A stretch of DNA of 64,000 bases from JAYEIA01 sp964472505 (GCA_964472505.1 CAYYQW010000007.1:17182-81181), one strand, 5' to 3'; counted from the first letter of the stretch, positions 1-8,882 are shown. A program made the numbers and translations. The notes: generated by a model not told the origin, from the sequence alone.

Positions 1-1
1 C

Positions 2-1762
2 GGCAGCAAAACAAAAGGTAACGGATATGTGGACGGTACCGATTTTGAAGCATGGTCATATTTTGTGAATGTAGCCAAACGCCTGACCGATAACCAACAA
101 ATATCTTTTACGGCTTTCGGCGCTCCGCAATGGCACCACCAAAGAGGTTCGCAACAGTTGGTACAAACTTACCGCGAACATCCGAGCGGTATCAGATACA
201 ACTCCGGAATGGGCTACCGACACGGCGATGTTTATAATACCGGCTACGGTTATAATAAATACCACAAACCACAATTATCGCTAAACCACACTTGGGATAT
301 TTCACCCGCAACGAAATGGACAACAGCCTTATACGCTTCAAAATCACAAGGCGGCGGAAGAAGAGTTCGTGGACCCCAAAGTGATTTGCTGTCTCTAGAT
401 TACCCTGAAGGTAAACCGCTTGAAGAAACTTTGCTTACTCCCGAAGGTTATATTGATTATGACGCGGCTATGCAAATAAACGCCGAGTCTCAAACCGGTT
501 CGCAGGCAGTAATGTCTATGAGCACCAATGCGCATGACTGGTACGGTATTTTATCATCGTTTAATACCGAGGTAAATAATATAAATATTACAGCCGGTGT
601 TGACGGGCGTTATTATCGCGGATATCATTACAGAGAAATTACAGACCTTCTGGGGGGTGAGTATTATCTGGATGCCAACAATGTAAACAGAGATCCTTCA
701 ACCCCGCTATATGTCGGAGACAAATTTTCTTATTACAGCCTGACCGATGTAATGTGGCAAGGCCTTTTCCTTCAGGCAGAATATGTAAAAGATGATATTT
801 CAGCCTTTATTTCGGCAGCCGGCTCTAATACCGGATACAAACGTACCGACTACTTCCAATACGAACCCGGCAACCAAGCTACCGATTGGGTAAGCTTTTT
901 GGGCTACAGCACTAAAGCCGGATTTAACTATAATTTCACCAAAAGACAAAACGTATTTGTAAACGGCGGGTATTTTACCAGAGCGCCTTTTGCCAATGCC
1001 GTTTTTATGAACCATACCAACGAGATTAACGAAGATGCAAAACCGCAGCGCGTGCTCTCAGCCGAACTGGGTTACGGATATCGTTCATCATTCATGCGCG
1101 CAGACATTGCTCTGTACCGTACCGAATGGCTTGACAAAACCATTACACGTTCACTCGGAGGACAAGAAACAGCCAACATTACCGGACTGAATGCACTCCA
1201 CCAAGGTGTGGAATTACAAGCAGAATTTTACCCGATAGACAAAATGGACATCAAATTAATGGGCTCCATGGGCGACTGGCGATGGCAAGACGATGTGCAA
1301 GCCGCACTGTTTGACCAAGATCAAAACCTTGTAGATTCTATCAATGTATTTGCAGCCGGTATTCATGTAGGAGATGCAGCACAAACTACTGCAGCCGTTG
1401 GTATTAACTACGAAATATTACCCGATCTTAAATTTGGTTTTGACTACAACTATTACGACAGGCTTTTTGCCGATTATGATATTGAAGACAGAACAAAGCC
1501 TGAGTTATCAGGTGTTGACGCATGGCGCGTACCCGACTATCACTTATTTGACTTTAACATCCGATATTACTTCAAATTAGGCGATTTCAAATCAAGCCTT
1601 AATGCCAACATCAACAATATTTTCGATACCGAATATATTGCAGATGCAACGGATCAAACCAAACTTATCGGAAATGAAATACAATACGGAGATGCCACAA
1701 ACTCACCCGTATATTTTGGCTTTGGACGCACTTGGTCAATATCGCTAAAAATCAATTTTTAA
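2..1762 (+). CDS. TonB-dependent outer-membrane receptor, 5' truncated by the window edge
   Basis: The reading frame is open to the left edge, so this is the C-terminal ~585 residues of a longer protein; the GTG at 29 is only an internal codon. The protein is rich in Tyr, Asn and aromatic-alternating strands typical of the 22-stranded beta barrel, with receptor-like stretches such as GYSTKAGFNYNFTKRQNVFV and INNIFDTEY near the end, and it closes with ISLKINF, a classic barrel C-terminus ending in Phe. The plug and any carboxypeptidase-like N-terminal domain lie outside the window. It would import a ligand across the outer membrane using TonB energy; the substrate cannot be read from sequence. 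A lipoprotein follows 19 bp downstream, the usual receptor plus surface-lipoprotein pairing in Bacteroidota. Confidence 0.9.
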   Translation, partial: GSKTKGNGYVDGTDFEAWSYFVNVAKRLTDNQQISFTAFGAPQWHHQRGSQQLVQTYREHPSGIRYNSGMGYRHGDVYNTGYGYNKYHKPQLSLNHTWDISPATKWTTALYASKSQGGGRRVRGPQSDLLSLDYPEGKPLEETLLTPEGYIDYDAAMQINAESQTGSQAVMSMSTNAHDWYGILSSFNTEVNNINITAGVDGRYYRGYHYREITDLLGGEYYLDANNVNRDPSTPLYVGDKFSYYSLTDVMWQGLFLQAEYVKDDISAFISAAGSNTGYKRTDYFQYEPGNQATDWVSFLGYSTKAGFNYNFTKRQNVFVNGGYFTRAPFANAVFMNHTNEINEDAKPQRVLSAELGYGYRSSFMRADIALYRTEWLDKTITRSLGGQETANITGLNALHQGVELQAEFYPIDKMDIKLMGSMGDWRWQDDVQAALFDQDQNLVDSINVFAAGIHVGDAAQTTAAVGINYEILPDLKFGFDYNYYDRLFADYDIEDRTKPELSGVDAWRVPDYHLFDFNIRYYFKLGDFKSSLNANINNIFDTEYIADATDQTKLIGNEIQYGDATNSPVYFGFGRTWSISLKINF

Positions 1763-1781
1763 TCATTGAAAATATTATATT

Positions 1782-3086
1782 ATGAAAAAAATATTAATAA
1801 CATTAACTCTGTTCGGGCTTATTTTTTCGGCATGCAACCCGAATAAAGAGATTTACGAGAAATTGGATGAGGAGAAAGAGCCTTACCGAACGGATTTGGA
1901 ATATACACTTACAGAAGCCGATTACAAAACCATTTCTGATATGGCCATAGAGAATGCAGAAACTGACGATGAAATACAAAAAGCTGAAAAAATTGCTGAA
2001 ATTTTAGCATTCACCGAACAGATTCCCGCTACAGAATATATATTACCTTTTCTTGAAAAAATGTTTATAGCTCCGGATACCGCTTCAAGTTGCATCTTAA
2101 ACTATCGTTTAGCGGTTAATGAGTATGAAAGTATTGTAAGCTATGAGCTTCAGCCTGATGATTATACGAATATTGGCGGAGAAGTTGCTGCTAACGGTGC
2201 ATTTTCTGTTGATAATCCGCCGTCAGATTTTCTTCCCGGTTTTTTGTTTGATACAGATACGGTTGTGAATAAGCCTAATTATATTTTGTATCTGACATCA
2301 GAATATATTAATGAAAATGAAGTAAAGCAGGATACTTCTATTTCCTATGAATTTGCCGGAGGCAGCTGGACACAAGCTGAAACCTATATATTGACTGCTG
2401 ATGACTACGCTTCTATGGGAGAGCCCGGTGAACATAATAATTTTTCGGATGATGCGCTGCCTGATAATTATTTACCCACCTTTTTAAAAATTAATTTCCC
2501 ATACGCTCAAAAAGATGATGTCCAATATTTAATTTACGAATATTATTCAGAAACAACGGATACAAAAATGTCAGCTTATCGATTTGATGGCGAAAATTGG
2601 GCTGAGTTTTATAATCAATCACGAAGATTTGGGCACGATGGAAAATCCTGGACTTTTGATCCTACAATAAAGTTCACAATGACCGCAGAAGACTATATGT
2701 TTATTGTTAATAAAGTCAAAAATGATTCTGAATTGAGTGATTATGTAAGTTCGTACGGCGATTCTGAATATTACTACGGTGCCAGTGCTTATTACGGGAA
2801 CTTTGATATGCGACTTACTAAGCGTCGCAGTGAAGATGTATTGGGACTCCTTGATGGTATGTCGGACGAAGAGGTAAAAGCAGAAATGCAATTGAGGCTT
2901 CAAGAAGCACTGGTGTATCTGGCAGAACAGAAATACCCAACTCAAGAGCCTGTTGTAAATGATATTGAAGTTTTTGCTTTAATTACATACGAAACTTATG
3001 AACCCGGCGATTATTATTATACCGCCAAACTCAAATGTACCGGCACCGGTGAATTTGAATATATAGAAACTTGGCCTGTTGAGTAA
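1782..3086 (+). CDS. Repeat-containing lipoprotein partnered with the TonB receptor
   Basis: 434 aa. The N-terminus MKKILITLTLFGLIFSAC is a lipoprotein signal with Cys18. The mature part contains four imperfect repeats of one module, each opening with a pattern like Y-x-L-T-x-x-D-Y-x-x-I/M (TLTEADY near residue 42, ELQPDDY near 125, ILTADDY near 205, TMTAEDY near 305) and often followed by a segment like LPxFLxxxFPYAQxxD-x-x-x-x-x-Y-x-Y. This suggests repeated small folds exposed at the cell surface. It starts 19 bp after the receptor and ends before a terminator, so the two genes probably form one transcript. I do not recognise a named family with a proven function; a role in capturing the receptor's ligand is inference from context. 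Confidence 0.8.
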   Translation: MKKILITLTLFGLIFSACNPNKEIYEKLDEEKEPYRTDLEYTLTEADYKTISDMAIENAETDDEIQKAEKIAEILAFTEQIPATEYILPFLEKMFIAPDTASSCILNYRLAVNEYESIVSYELQPDDYTNIGGEVAANGAFSVDNPPSDFLPGFLFDTDTVVNKPNYILYLTSEYINENEVKQDTSISYEFAGGSWTQAETYILTADDYASMGEPGEHNNFSDDALPDNYLPTFLKINFPYAQKDDVQYLIYEYYSETTDTKMSAYRFDGENWAEFYNQSRRFGHDGKSWTFDPTIKFTMTAEDYMFIVNKVKNDSELSDYVSSYGDSEYYYGASAYYGNFDMRLTKRRSEDVLGLLDGMSDEEVKAEMQLRLQEALVYLAEQKYPTQEPVVNDIEVFALITYETYEPGDYYYTAKLKCTGTGEFEYIETWPVE

Positions 3087-3110
3087 AACAAGCCTTACTG
3101 AGTTATTACT

Positions 3111-3142
3111 AAAAAAGCCCGGCAACTCTGTCGGGTTTTTTT
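3111..3142 (+). terminator. Rho-independent terminator after the receptor/lipoprotein pair
   Basis: CCCG and CGGG arms around an 11-nt loop are preceded by an A-run and followed by seven T, at 25-55 bp after the lipoprotein stop. The A/T flanks extend the stem and would allow some function on the other strand. Confidence 0.75.
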
Positions 3143-3345
3143 AGCTTTAAAATCTAAACGTAAATAAACAGGTGTAATTTCAACGGTTTTATTAAACAAA
3201 TTATCCGTAAAGCATCCTAATAAACAAATACTTAGGCTCATGCAAGTAATTCCAAAAAGAATTTGACCGAGCTGCCTCTCTTTATAAGCAAAAAAAACTG
3301 CATATAAAGATAGATCGAAAGTCGGCTTCAGAATTTTAAAATTAT

Positions 3346-3353
3346 TATATTTG
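3346..3353 (+). promoter_or_regulatory. Candidate -7 promoter element for the PLP-enzyme gene
   Basis: TATATTTG matches the Bacteroidota -7 consensus TAnnTTTG. No clear TTG lies at the expected 19-21 nt upstream, so support is partial. If used, the transcript would carry a leader of about 220 nt. Confidence 0.35.
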
Positions 3354-3499
3354 CAACGTTCAAAAATCCGACGGTTAATAGTCAGCGAGAGAATTAAGGA
3401 TACTGTTTCGGGGCTATAACAGCCCATCGCTTTGCAGACAAAATTCTCCGGTTCGAATATCGCTCCGAAATTAAGACCGTAAAAAGCACTAAGATAGTA

Positions 3500-3566
3500 T
3501 TAACAACGGTCAACCCTATTTAGGCACTCAGACTTTTTAATCTGCGATGCCCGGTATAAGTTGACC
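3500..3566 (+). promoter_or_regulatory. Structured 5' leader upstream of the PLP-enzyme gene
   Basis: The 3143-3581 stretch has no convincing gene. Its last part can fold as a nested stem: GGTCAAC (3508-3514) with GTTGACC (3560-3566), inside it GGCA with TGCC and CAGA with TCTG. The start codon follows 15 nt later. The first 27 nt (3500-3526) recur, 25/27 identical, at 48969-48995 on the other strand, there upstream of the AbiEi gene. A separate hairpin GGGCT/AGCCC lies at about 3411-3425. It is a candidate cis-regulatory RNA; I recognise no known riboswitch class. Confidence 0.4.
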
Positions 3567-3581
3567 TTCAAAAATGATAAA

Positions 3582-5057
3582 ATGATAAAAATTATTGACA
3601 AAGTAAGCAATGAAAAGGCATTAGAAAATGCCGTAAAACGTTACAAAGAGAAAGGCATCATACTGCCGACTTTTGAGCAACAAAAAAATCCCGAGCTAAT
3701 TCCGGGAAAAATTATAGACAAACTGAAGAATATAGGCCTGTGGGATTTTGACCCGCTGAACCTGTTCCGTATTACTTGGAAAAACGAGCCGAAAGAATTT
3801 GGCGGCTTGTACGGAAAGCCCAATTATATTGAGCTTCCTAAAGAAATAACCGGAGTGGATGCACGCATTGTACTTTTGGTGGGAAAATGGTTTCCGACCG
3901 GTGCACATAAAGTAGGTGCAGCTTACGGTTGCCTGGCGCCGCGTATCACCACCGGCGAGTTTGACCCCAATTTCCATAAAGCCGTATGGCCTTCTACCGG
4001 AAACTACTGCCGCGGCGGCGCTTTCGACAGCAAACTCATGGATACTGAAGCCATTGCCATCCTTCCGGAAGAAATGAGCCAAGAGCGTTTTACATGGCTG
4101 AAAGAAGAAGCCGAAGCCACGGTTATTGCCACTCCCGGAAGCGAATCCAATGTAAAAGAAATTTACGATAAATGCTGGGAATTGCGTCGTACGCGCGATG
4201 ATGTGGTTATTTTCAATCAATTTGACGAATTTGGTAATTCGGCATGGCATTATAACATCACCGGAGATGCTTTGGAAGAAGTATTTAATGAAGTAAAAGG
4301 CGAAAAATCTCAATTATCGGCCTACGTATCGGCAACGGGCTCGGCCGGAACCATTGCAGCCGGCGATTATTTGAAAACCCTTGCGCCGCACATGAAAATT
4401 GTAGCTTCCGAAGCTTTGCAGTGCCCCACTATTCTGGAAAACGGATTTGGCGCACATCGTATTGAAGGCATAGGCGACAAACATATTCCGTGGATTCACA
4501 ACACCAAAAATACCGATATGGTTACAGCCATAGACGATGAAGAAACCATGCGATTGTTGCGCTTATTTAACGAAAAAACCGGACACGAGTATTTGAAAAG
4601 CATCGGTGTAAGCAAAGAAACCATTGAGAAGCTGCCTTTGTTGGGCATTTCAAGTATTTCTAATCTTTTATCGGCCATTAAAACTGCCAAATATTTTGAA
4701 ATGACTTCCGACGATGTCATTCTGACCATAGCAACCGATTCGGTGGATATGTATAATTCTCGTCTGAAAGAACTCACTGAAAGCCGCGGCCAATACAGCG
4801 AAACGGATGCCGTAAAAGATTTTGAAGGCTGCATTCTTGGCCAGAAACAAGACAACATGAAAGAGCTGAACTATAAAGACCGCCGCGCCGTGCACAATCT
4901 CAAATACTATACTTGGGTTGAGCAGCAAGCCAAAGATTCTGAAGATTTAAGTCAGATGTGGTACGACCGCGATATTTGGGATAAAATTTTCAACCAACCC
5001 AAACGCTGGGACGAACTCATCAACGAATTCAACGAACGCACCGGCTTGCTAAAGTAG
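3582..5057 (+). CDS. Cysteine-synthase-like PLP-dependent enzyme (fold type II)
   Basis: 491 aa. The protein has the fold-type II (tryptophan synthase beta family) signatures: the Schiff-base lysine in FPTGAHKVGAAYG (Lys110), the substrate/carboxylate loop WPSTGNYCRGGA (138-141 STGN), and the glycine-rich phosphate loop SATGSAGTIAAGDYLK near residue 250. It is longer than CysK (about 310 aa), with an extended N-terminus and a C-terminal extension, and belongs to the group usually annotated only as PLP-dependent protein beta subunit. The reaction is unknown to me; beta-elimination or replacement on an amino acid is the family expectation. The ATG at 3582 was preferred to the upstream TTG at 3561, which lies within a predicted stem. 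A threonine-synthase-like enzyme lies 1.2 kb downstream, beyond the RAYT insertion. Confidence 0.8.
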   Translation: MIKIIDKVSNEKALENAVKRYKEKGIILPTFEQQKNPELIPGKIIDKLKNIGLWDFDPLNLFRITWKNEPKEFGGLYGKPNYIELPKEITGVDARIVLLVGKWFPTGAHKVGAAYGCLAPRITTGEFDPNFHKAVWPSTGNYCRGGAFDSKLMDTEAIAILPEEMSQERFTWLKEEAEATVIATPGSESNVKEIYDKCWELRRTRDDVVIFNQFDEFGNSAWHYNITGDALEEVFNEVKGEKSQLSAYVSATGSAGTIAAGDYLKTLAPHMKIVASEALQCPTILENGFGAHRIEGIGDKHIPWIHNTKNTDMVTAIDDEETMRLLRLFNEKTGHEYLKSIGVSKETIEKLPLLGISSISNLLSAIKTAKYFEMTSDDVILTIATDSVDMYNSRLKELTESRGQYSETDAVKDFEGCILGQKQDNMKELNYKDRRAVHNLKYYTWVEQQAKDSEDLSQMWYDRDIWDKIFNQPKRWDELINEFNERTGLLK

Positions 5058-5396
5058 GACTTCAAAAACACCGCAGGACTTCAAAACGTCCGACAGGACT
5101 TTTGAACGTCCGGGCTAAGAGCAGAAAGCAGGACTTCAAAACGTCCGATAGGACTTTTGAACGTCCGGGCTGAAAGCAGAAAAGGGCGACAAGCAAGTCA
5201 GACGTTTTGAAATCCTACCGGATGTTCAAAAGTCTTTACCACGATACAGAACAGACGTTTTGAAATCCTATCGGATGTTCAAAAGTCTTTACCACGATAC
5301 AGAACAGACGTTTTGAAATCCTAACGGATGTTCAAAAGTCTTTACCACGATACAAGACAGACGTTTTGAAGTCCTATCGGACGTTCAAAAGTCTTT
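5056..5396. repeat. REP-like palindromic repeat array, left of the RAYT gene
   Basis: Two related unit types are present. Type F (5075-5115, 5130-5170, plus a degraded half at 5056-5072) consists of two half-sites sharing GGACTT...GTCC; the halves pair through TTCAAAA/TTTTGAA. Type R (5200-5237, 5253-5290, 5306-5343, 5359-5396) carries the inverted half-sites and repeats at exactly 53 bp. F2 and R1 are joined by a 29-bp spacer that recurs, with one base changed, right of the transposase gene. Each unit can form a strong hairpin. The region has no gene and no CRISPR-like unique spacers. Confidence 0.85.
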
Positions 5397-5434
5397 ATAG
5401 TGTACACAAAAAGTCTTTAATTTAATTACGGCTT

Positions 5435-6100
5435 ATGATTACACATCCGCCAATAGAACATGACCGTTATTTCCATATTTACAACAGGGGAATAAACAGC
5501 TGTGATATTTTTCACGATGAACAAGATTATGCTCGTTTTTTAAAATTGGCGACTATATTTCTGTTACCTGTGGCCGATATTTATGCTTATGCTTTAATGC
5601 GAAATCATTTCCATATTGCTTTATACGTAAAAGAAGAAGCCAAAATTGGTTATCTTTCACCAGAAAACAGGAAAACGGAAAATTTAGAATTAAAATGGAA
5701 AACACATTTTCCCGCAAAAGAAGACATTGACAATGCGGAAAAGAAGAAGCCAAATCCTGAGAGAATGGTTCAGCATTTTTTCATTGCTTACGCCAAATAT
5801 TTCAATGCGAAACGAAAGCGTACCGGTAGTTTGTTCGAATATAAGTTTAAGCGTATCGGCATCAAGTCGGAAGAATATTTGAAAGCACTGATTGTGTATA
5901 TTCACAAAAACCCGTTAAAGCATCGAGTTTTTAGAGATTTTTGGGAATATCCTTATATTTCATATATGGCTTTTATAAAAAATAAAGCCACAAAATTAGA
6001 CCGAGACTCTGTTTTGCATTTATTTGACGGAAAGCAAAATTTTATCGAAGCTCATTTAAAAGAAACAGAATACGATATTGATGAATTAACTTTTGAATAA
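5435..6100 (+). CDS. REP-associated tyrosine transposase (RAYT, Y1/IS200-like superfamily)
   Basis: 221 aa. Hallmarks of the HUH Y1 transposase fold: YFHIYNRGI near the N-terminus, the HUH motif in LMRNHFHIAL (His58, His60), and the C-terminal helix EEYLKALIVYIHKNPLKH whose Tyr155 is the likely nucleophile. RAYTs are single-copy domesticated relatives of IS200/IS605 transposases that process or spread REP/REPIN palindromes rather than mobilising themselves in the usual way. The gene sits exactly between two blocks of its putative palindromic substrate (5056-5396 and 6118-6225), which strongly supports the assignment. It interrupts what might otherwise be a run of PLP-enzyme genes. Confidence 0.9.
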   Translation: MITHPPIEHDRYFHIYNRGINSCDIFHDEQDYARFLKLATIFLLPVADIYAYALMRNHFHIALYVKEEAKIGYLSPENRKTENLELKWKTHFPAKEDIDNAEKKKPNPERMVQHFFIAYAKYFNAKRKRTGSLFEYKFKRIGIKSEEYLKALIVYIHKNPLKHRVFRDFWEYPYISYMAFIKNKATKLDRDSVLHLFDGKQNFIEAHLKETEYDIDELTFE

Positions 6101-6117
6101 AGATTTCAAAACGAAGT

Positions 6118-6225
6118 AGGACTTCAAAACGTCCGATAGGACTTTTGAACGTCCGGGCTAAAAGCAGAAAAGGGCGACAAGCAAGTCAGACGTTTTGAAG
6201 TCCTGTCGGACGTTCAAAAGTCTTT
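6118..6225. repeat. Complete REPIN-like unit (F-spacer-R) right of the RAYT gene
   Basis: An F unit (6118-6158), a 29-bp spacer and an R unit (6188-6225) repeat the order seen at 5130-5237 almost exactly. Pairs of inverted REP palindromes with a conserved spacer are the REPIN organisation. The unit ends 30 bp before the next start codon. Confidence 0.8.
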
Positions 6226-6254
6226 GCAGTAGTCAAGGCATTAAAAAATACAAT

Positions 6255-7502
6255 ATGAACGATAAATTTTACTACCGCTGCACCGATTGCGGAAAAGAAT
6301 ACAGAAAGGGTGAAGCACAATATCTTTGTCCGGAATGTGCGGCGGGCAACAGTGAGACACAACCGCCAAAAGGTGTTTTAAAAGTCATGTATGATTACGC
6401 GGCAATTAAACAGAAATATGCCGACAATAATCTGTTTTCCGCTTTGCGTGAAAATCAATTTTTAGACATTCTGCCGATAGAATCCCCGGACAGTTTGCCT
6501 GTGCTGCGCGTCGGACAGACCCCATTGTATTTATCCGCGGAAGCAAGGCAAAAAGACTTTAAGCTATACTTTAAAGATGATTCGCAAAACCCCACTTACT
6601 CTTACAAAGACCGCGCTTCGGCTATGGTCTCGGCTTTCGCCAAAGAGCAGGGTTTTGAGACCATTGTGGCGGCATCTACGGGCAATGCCGGCTCTTCTTT
6701 GGCCGGAATTTGTGCATCGCAAAAACAAAAAGCCGTAATCATGGTACCGGAAAAAGCACCAATAGCCAAGCTTACGCAGATTTTAATGTACGGTGCCGAA
6801 ATTGTTCCCGTAAAAGGCACTTACGATAATGCTTTCGATCTAAGTATTGAAGCTACAAAAGCGTTCGGCTGGTACAATCGTAATACAGCCTATAACCCGA
6901 TTACCGTAGAAGGCAAGAAAACCGTTGCTTTTGAACTATACGAACAATTAGGCGGAAAAATTCCCGAATACATTTTTGTCCCGGTGGGCGACGGCTGTAT
7001 TATTTCGGGCGTTTACAAAGGTTTTGAAGACCTTTTAAATCTTGAAATTATTGAAAAAATGCCGACCATTGTTGCCGTGCAATCGGAAGGCAGCCGTAAT
7101 TTGGCGGATAATCTTCATAGCGAAACTTTTAAACTAAAACCGAGTAACACTTTGGCCGATTCCATTTCGGTGGATATTCCGCGCAACTTTTATATGGCTC
7201 GGCAATTTTTGCTGAATTATGACGGAAAAACGGCGGTTGTGAGTGACCAAGCCATTTTGCAGGCATCTAAAAAATTAGCCTCCGAAAACGGATTATTTGC
7301 CGAACCGGCAGCGGCAGCCGCTTATGCCGGCTATCTGCAATTTGCCGAAAACCGGCAGCCGGCAGCCGGCTCGGATGCCATAGTTTTACTCACCGGCAGC
7401 GGATTAAAAGAATTACAATCGGTACAAAAATTGTTAGATATACCTAAAGCTGTCAGTCCGAATTTGGAAGCCTTAATCGCTTTTCGGAAAGGCAAAAGCT
7501 AA
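6255..7502 (+). CDS. Threonine-synthase-like PLP enzyme with N-terminal zinc ribbon
   Basis: 415 aa. It begins with a zinc ribbon, C-x2-C at 9/12 and C-x2-C at 25/28, followed by the fold-type II PLP domain: Schiff-base Lys118 in NPTYSYKDRA, ASTGNAGSSLAG as the substrate loop, PVGDGCIISGVYKGF as the phosphate loop, and LLTGSGLKE near the end. These are the marks of threonine synthase and its relatives. Real threonine synthase would convert O-phosphohomoserine to threonine, but no homoserine kinase or dehydrogenase gene is nearby, so a lyase or other amino-acid reaction is equally possible. The ATG at 6255 was chosen because the longer frame to 6195 lies in REP repeat sequence. The lipid-kinase gene follows after 10 bp, suggesting co-transcription. 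Confidence 0.8.
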   Translation: MNDKFYYRCTDCGKEYRKGEAQYLCPECAAGNSETQPPKGVLKVMYDYAAIKQKYADNNLFSALRENQFLDILPIESPDSLPVLRVGQTPLYLSAEARQKDFKLYFKDDSQNPTYSYKDRASAMVSAFAKEQGFETIVAASTGNAGSSLAGICASQKQKAVIMVPEKAPIAKLTQILMYGAEIVPVKGTYDNAFDLSIEATKAFGWYNRNTAYNPITVEGKKTVAFELYEQLGGKIPEYIFVPVGDGCIISGVYKGFEDLLNLEIIEKMPTIVAVQSEGSRNLADNLHSETFKLKPSNTLADSISVDIPRNFYMARQFLLNYDGKTAVVSDQAILQASKKLASENGLFAEPAAAAAYAGYLQFAENRQPAAGSDAIVLLTGSGLKELQSVQKLLDIPKAVSPNLEALIAFRKGKS

Positions 7503-7512
7503 ATTAAATACC

Positions 7513-8391
7513 ATGGAAGTCAAAGACATTGTAGTAATCATCAACCCCAATTCCGGAAAACAAAAAGCAGAAAGCATTCGAGATGATATTCGGACAATGT
7601 ATCCCGATATACATTGCGAAATCACGGAATCAACCGAAGCATTCAATGATTTTATGTATCTGAATGTTGGTAGATATCGCACTTTTGTAATTGCGGGCGG
7701 TGACGGCAGCGTAAATTCGGCCGGAAATTATTTGGCCGGAAAAAATAAGAGCATAGCTGTTTATCCCACCGGCTCCGGCAACGGTTTTGCGCGAGAATTA
7801 GGCTTTAAGTCAAATATCAAGCATCTGATTGAAGATATACTAAAAAATAAAACCCTTGAGATTGATGTTTTAGAAGTAAACGAAAATATCTGCGTAAACA
7901 TGGCGGGTTTGGGCATTGATGCAGCTGTGGCGCACAAGTTTGCAGAATCCGACAAACGCGGATTTCTAAACTACGCCAAATTAACGATTTCATCGGCCTT
8001 TTCTTTTCCGGCTTTTGATGCTGAAATACAGGCAGGCGACAAAAAATTTTCCGGCAAATACAAAATGATTTCCGCAGCCAACACTCGCCAATTTGGCAAC
8101 AATGCCATTATAGCCCCCAAAGCCCGCCCGAATGACGGATTACCGGATTTGGTATTGCTGAAAGATATTTCCGTAGCGAAAATGACTGCTTTCGGCATAC
8201 GCCTAATGACCGGCACTTTAAAACCGTCCGGTAATTTGCATTTTTTATCAACCGATTCTGACATAACAATTCGTTCCGACTTCAAACAATATCACATCGA
8301 CGGTGACCCCAAAATCTTTGATGATGAATTACGCATAAAGCTTTCCGATAAAAAATTAAACCTCATCAAAACAAGGCATAACCGGTTGTAA
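7513..8391 (+). CDS. Diacylglycerol kinase family lipid kinase
   Basis: 292 aa, the usual size of the soluble YegS/DgkB group. The catalytic domain opens with IVVIINPNSGKQKAE and has the nucleotide-binding GGDGS loop (FVIAGGDGSVNSAGNYL) and the PTGSGNGFARELG motif; the C-terminal half is the all-beta domain ending IDGDPKIFDDELRIKLSDKK. Members phosphorylate diacylglycerol, sphingosine-type bases or related lipids at the inner face of the membrane. It follows the threonine-synthase-like gene by 10 bp; any functional link is unclear. Substrate cannot be fixed from the sequence. Confidence 0.88.
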   Translation: MEVKDIVVIINPNSGKQKAESIRDDIRTMYPDIHCEITESTEAFNDFMYLNVGRYRTFVIAGGDGSVNSAGNYLAGKNKSIAVYPTGSGNGFARELGFKSNIKHLIEDILKNKTLEIDVLEVNENICVNMAGLGIDAAVAHKFAESDKRGFLNYAKLTISSAFSFPAFDAEIQAGDKKFSGKYKMISAANTRQFGNNAIIAPKARPNDGLPDLVLLKDISVAKMTAFGIRLMTGTLKPSGNLHFLSTDSDITIRSDFKQYHIDGDPKIFDDELRIKLSDKKLNLIKTRHNRL

Positions 8392-8465
8392 TTTAGAAAG
8401 CCAATAAAAAATAAGTCTGTGAACAATACGAATTTCACAATTACAGCAAAATGTTAATTTACCGG

Positions 8466-8520
8466 ATTCCCCCTTGGATAAGAGCCTGTTCCGATTATTT
8501 CGGAAGGTTTAGGGGGATTG
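8466..8520. other. Inverted repeat in the 8392-8570 spacer
   Basis: CCCCCT near 8470 and AGGGGG near 8511 form a hairpin with a long inner loop, itself containing CCGATTATTTCGG. It lacks a T-tract, so it is more likely a small palindromic repeat than a terminator. Nothing else is visible between the lipid kinase gene and the MITE. Confidence 0.4.
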
Positions 8521-8570
8521 ATTACTGCCAAATGGTGATAGAATTTGAAATTTACAGCGGAAAAAATCTT

Positions 8571-8832
8571 AATAAACAAATTAAATTAGGCGCATGAGTA
8601 CTACAAATTATTATTTTGCATCCAAGCATTTATCACCGGCTTCGACAGGCTCAGCCTCCGAACACCTCCGTAAGCTGAGCCCTTCGACTGCTGCTCAGGA
8701 ACCGCTTGTCGAAGCCGATATATCAAAACCGAGTGCGATTCCGATTGCCGAGACGGTCATCACTAAATATATGCGGCACTTGGCTCAGAAGAAGTTATAA
8801 GTATTAATTATCCGCCTAACTCAATAAACAAA
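8571..8832 (+). mobile_element. MITE copy 1 (about 242 bp) with target-site duplications
   Basis: The element (8581-8822) has terminal inverted repeats (ATTAGGCG at the left, CGCCTAA at the right) and is flanked by a perfect 10-bp direct repeat AATAAACAAA (8571-8580, 8823-8832). Inside is an imperfect palindrome GGCTTCGACAGGCTCAGCC...CTTGTCGAAGCC. A frame at 8594-8800 could encode 68 aa (MSTTNYYFASK...), and the second copy at 22251-22489 preserves its first ~32 codons but not the rest, so I treat it as a non-coding or relic frame. The element is non-autonomous. Confidence 0.8.
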
Positions 8833-8882
8833 ATAACATTACTTTTTCATTTACGAAACATTTAATTATCAATACTATCAAA

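Noticed and set aside
3095..3427. A 110-codon minus-strand frame
   Set aside because: It runs through a terminator and the leader region, has no family resemblance and no promoter.
5056..5396. Regularly spaced repeats that resemble a CRISPR array
   Set aside because: The spacers are conserved, not unique, the units are internally palindromic pairs, and a RAYT gene rather than cas genes is adjacent.
8594..8800. A 68-codon frame as a real gene
   Set aside because: It lies wholly within MITE copy 1; the other copy preserves only the first half of the frame.
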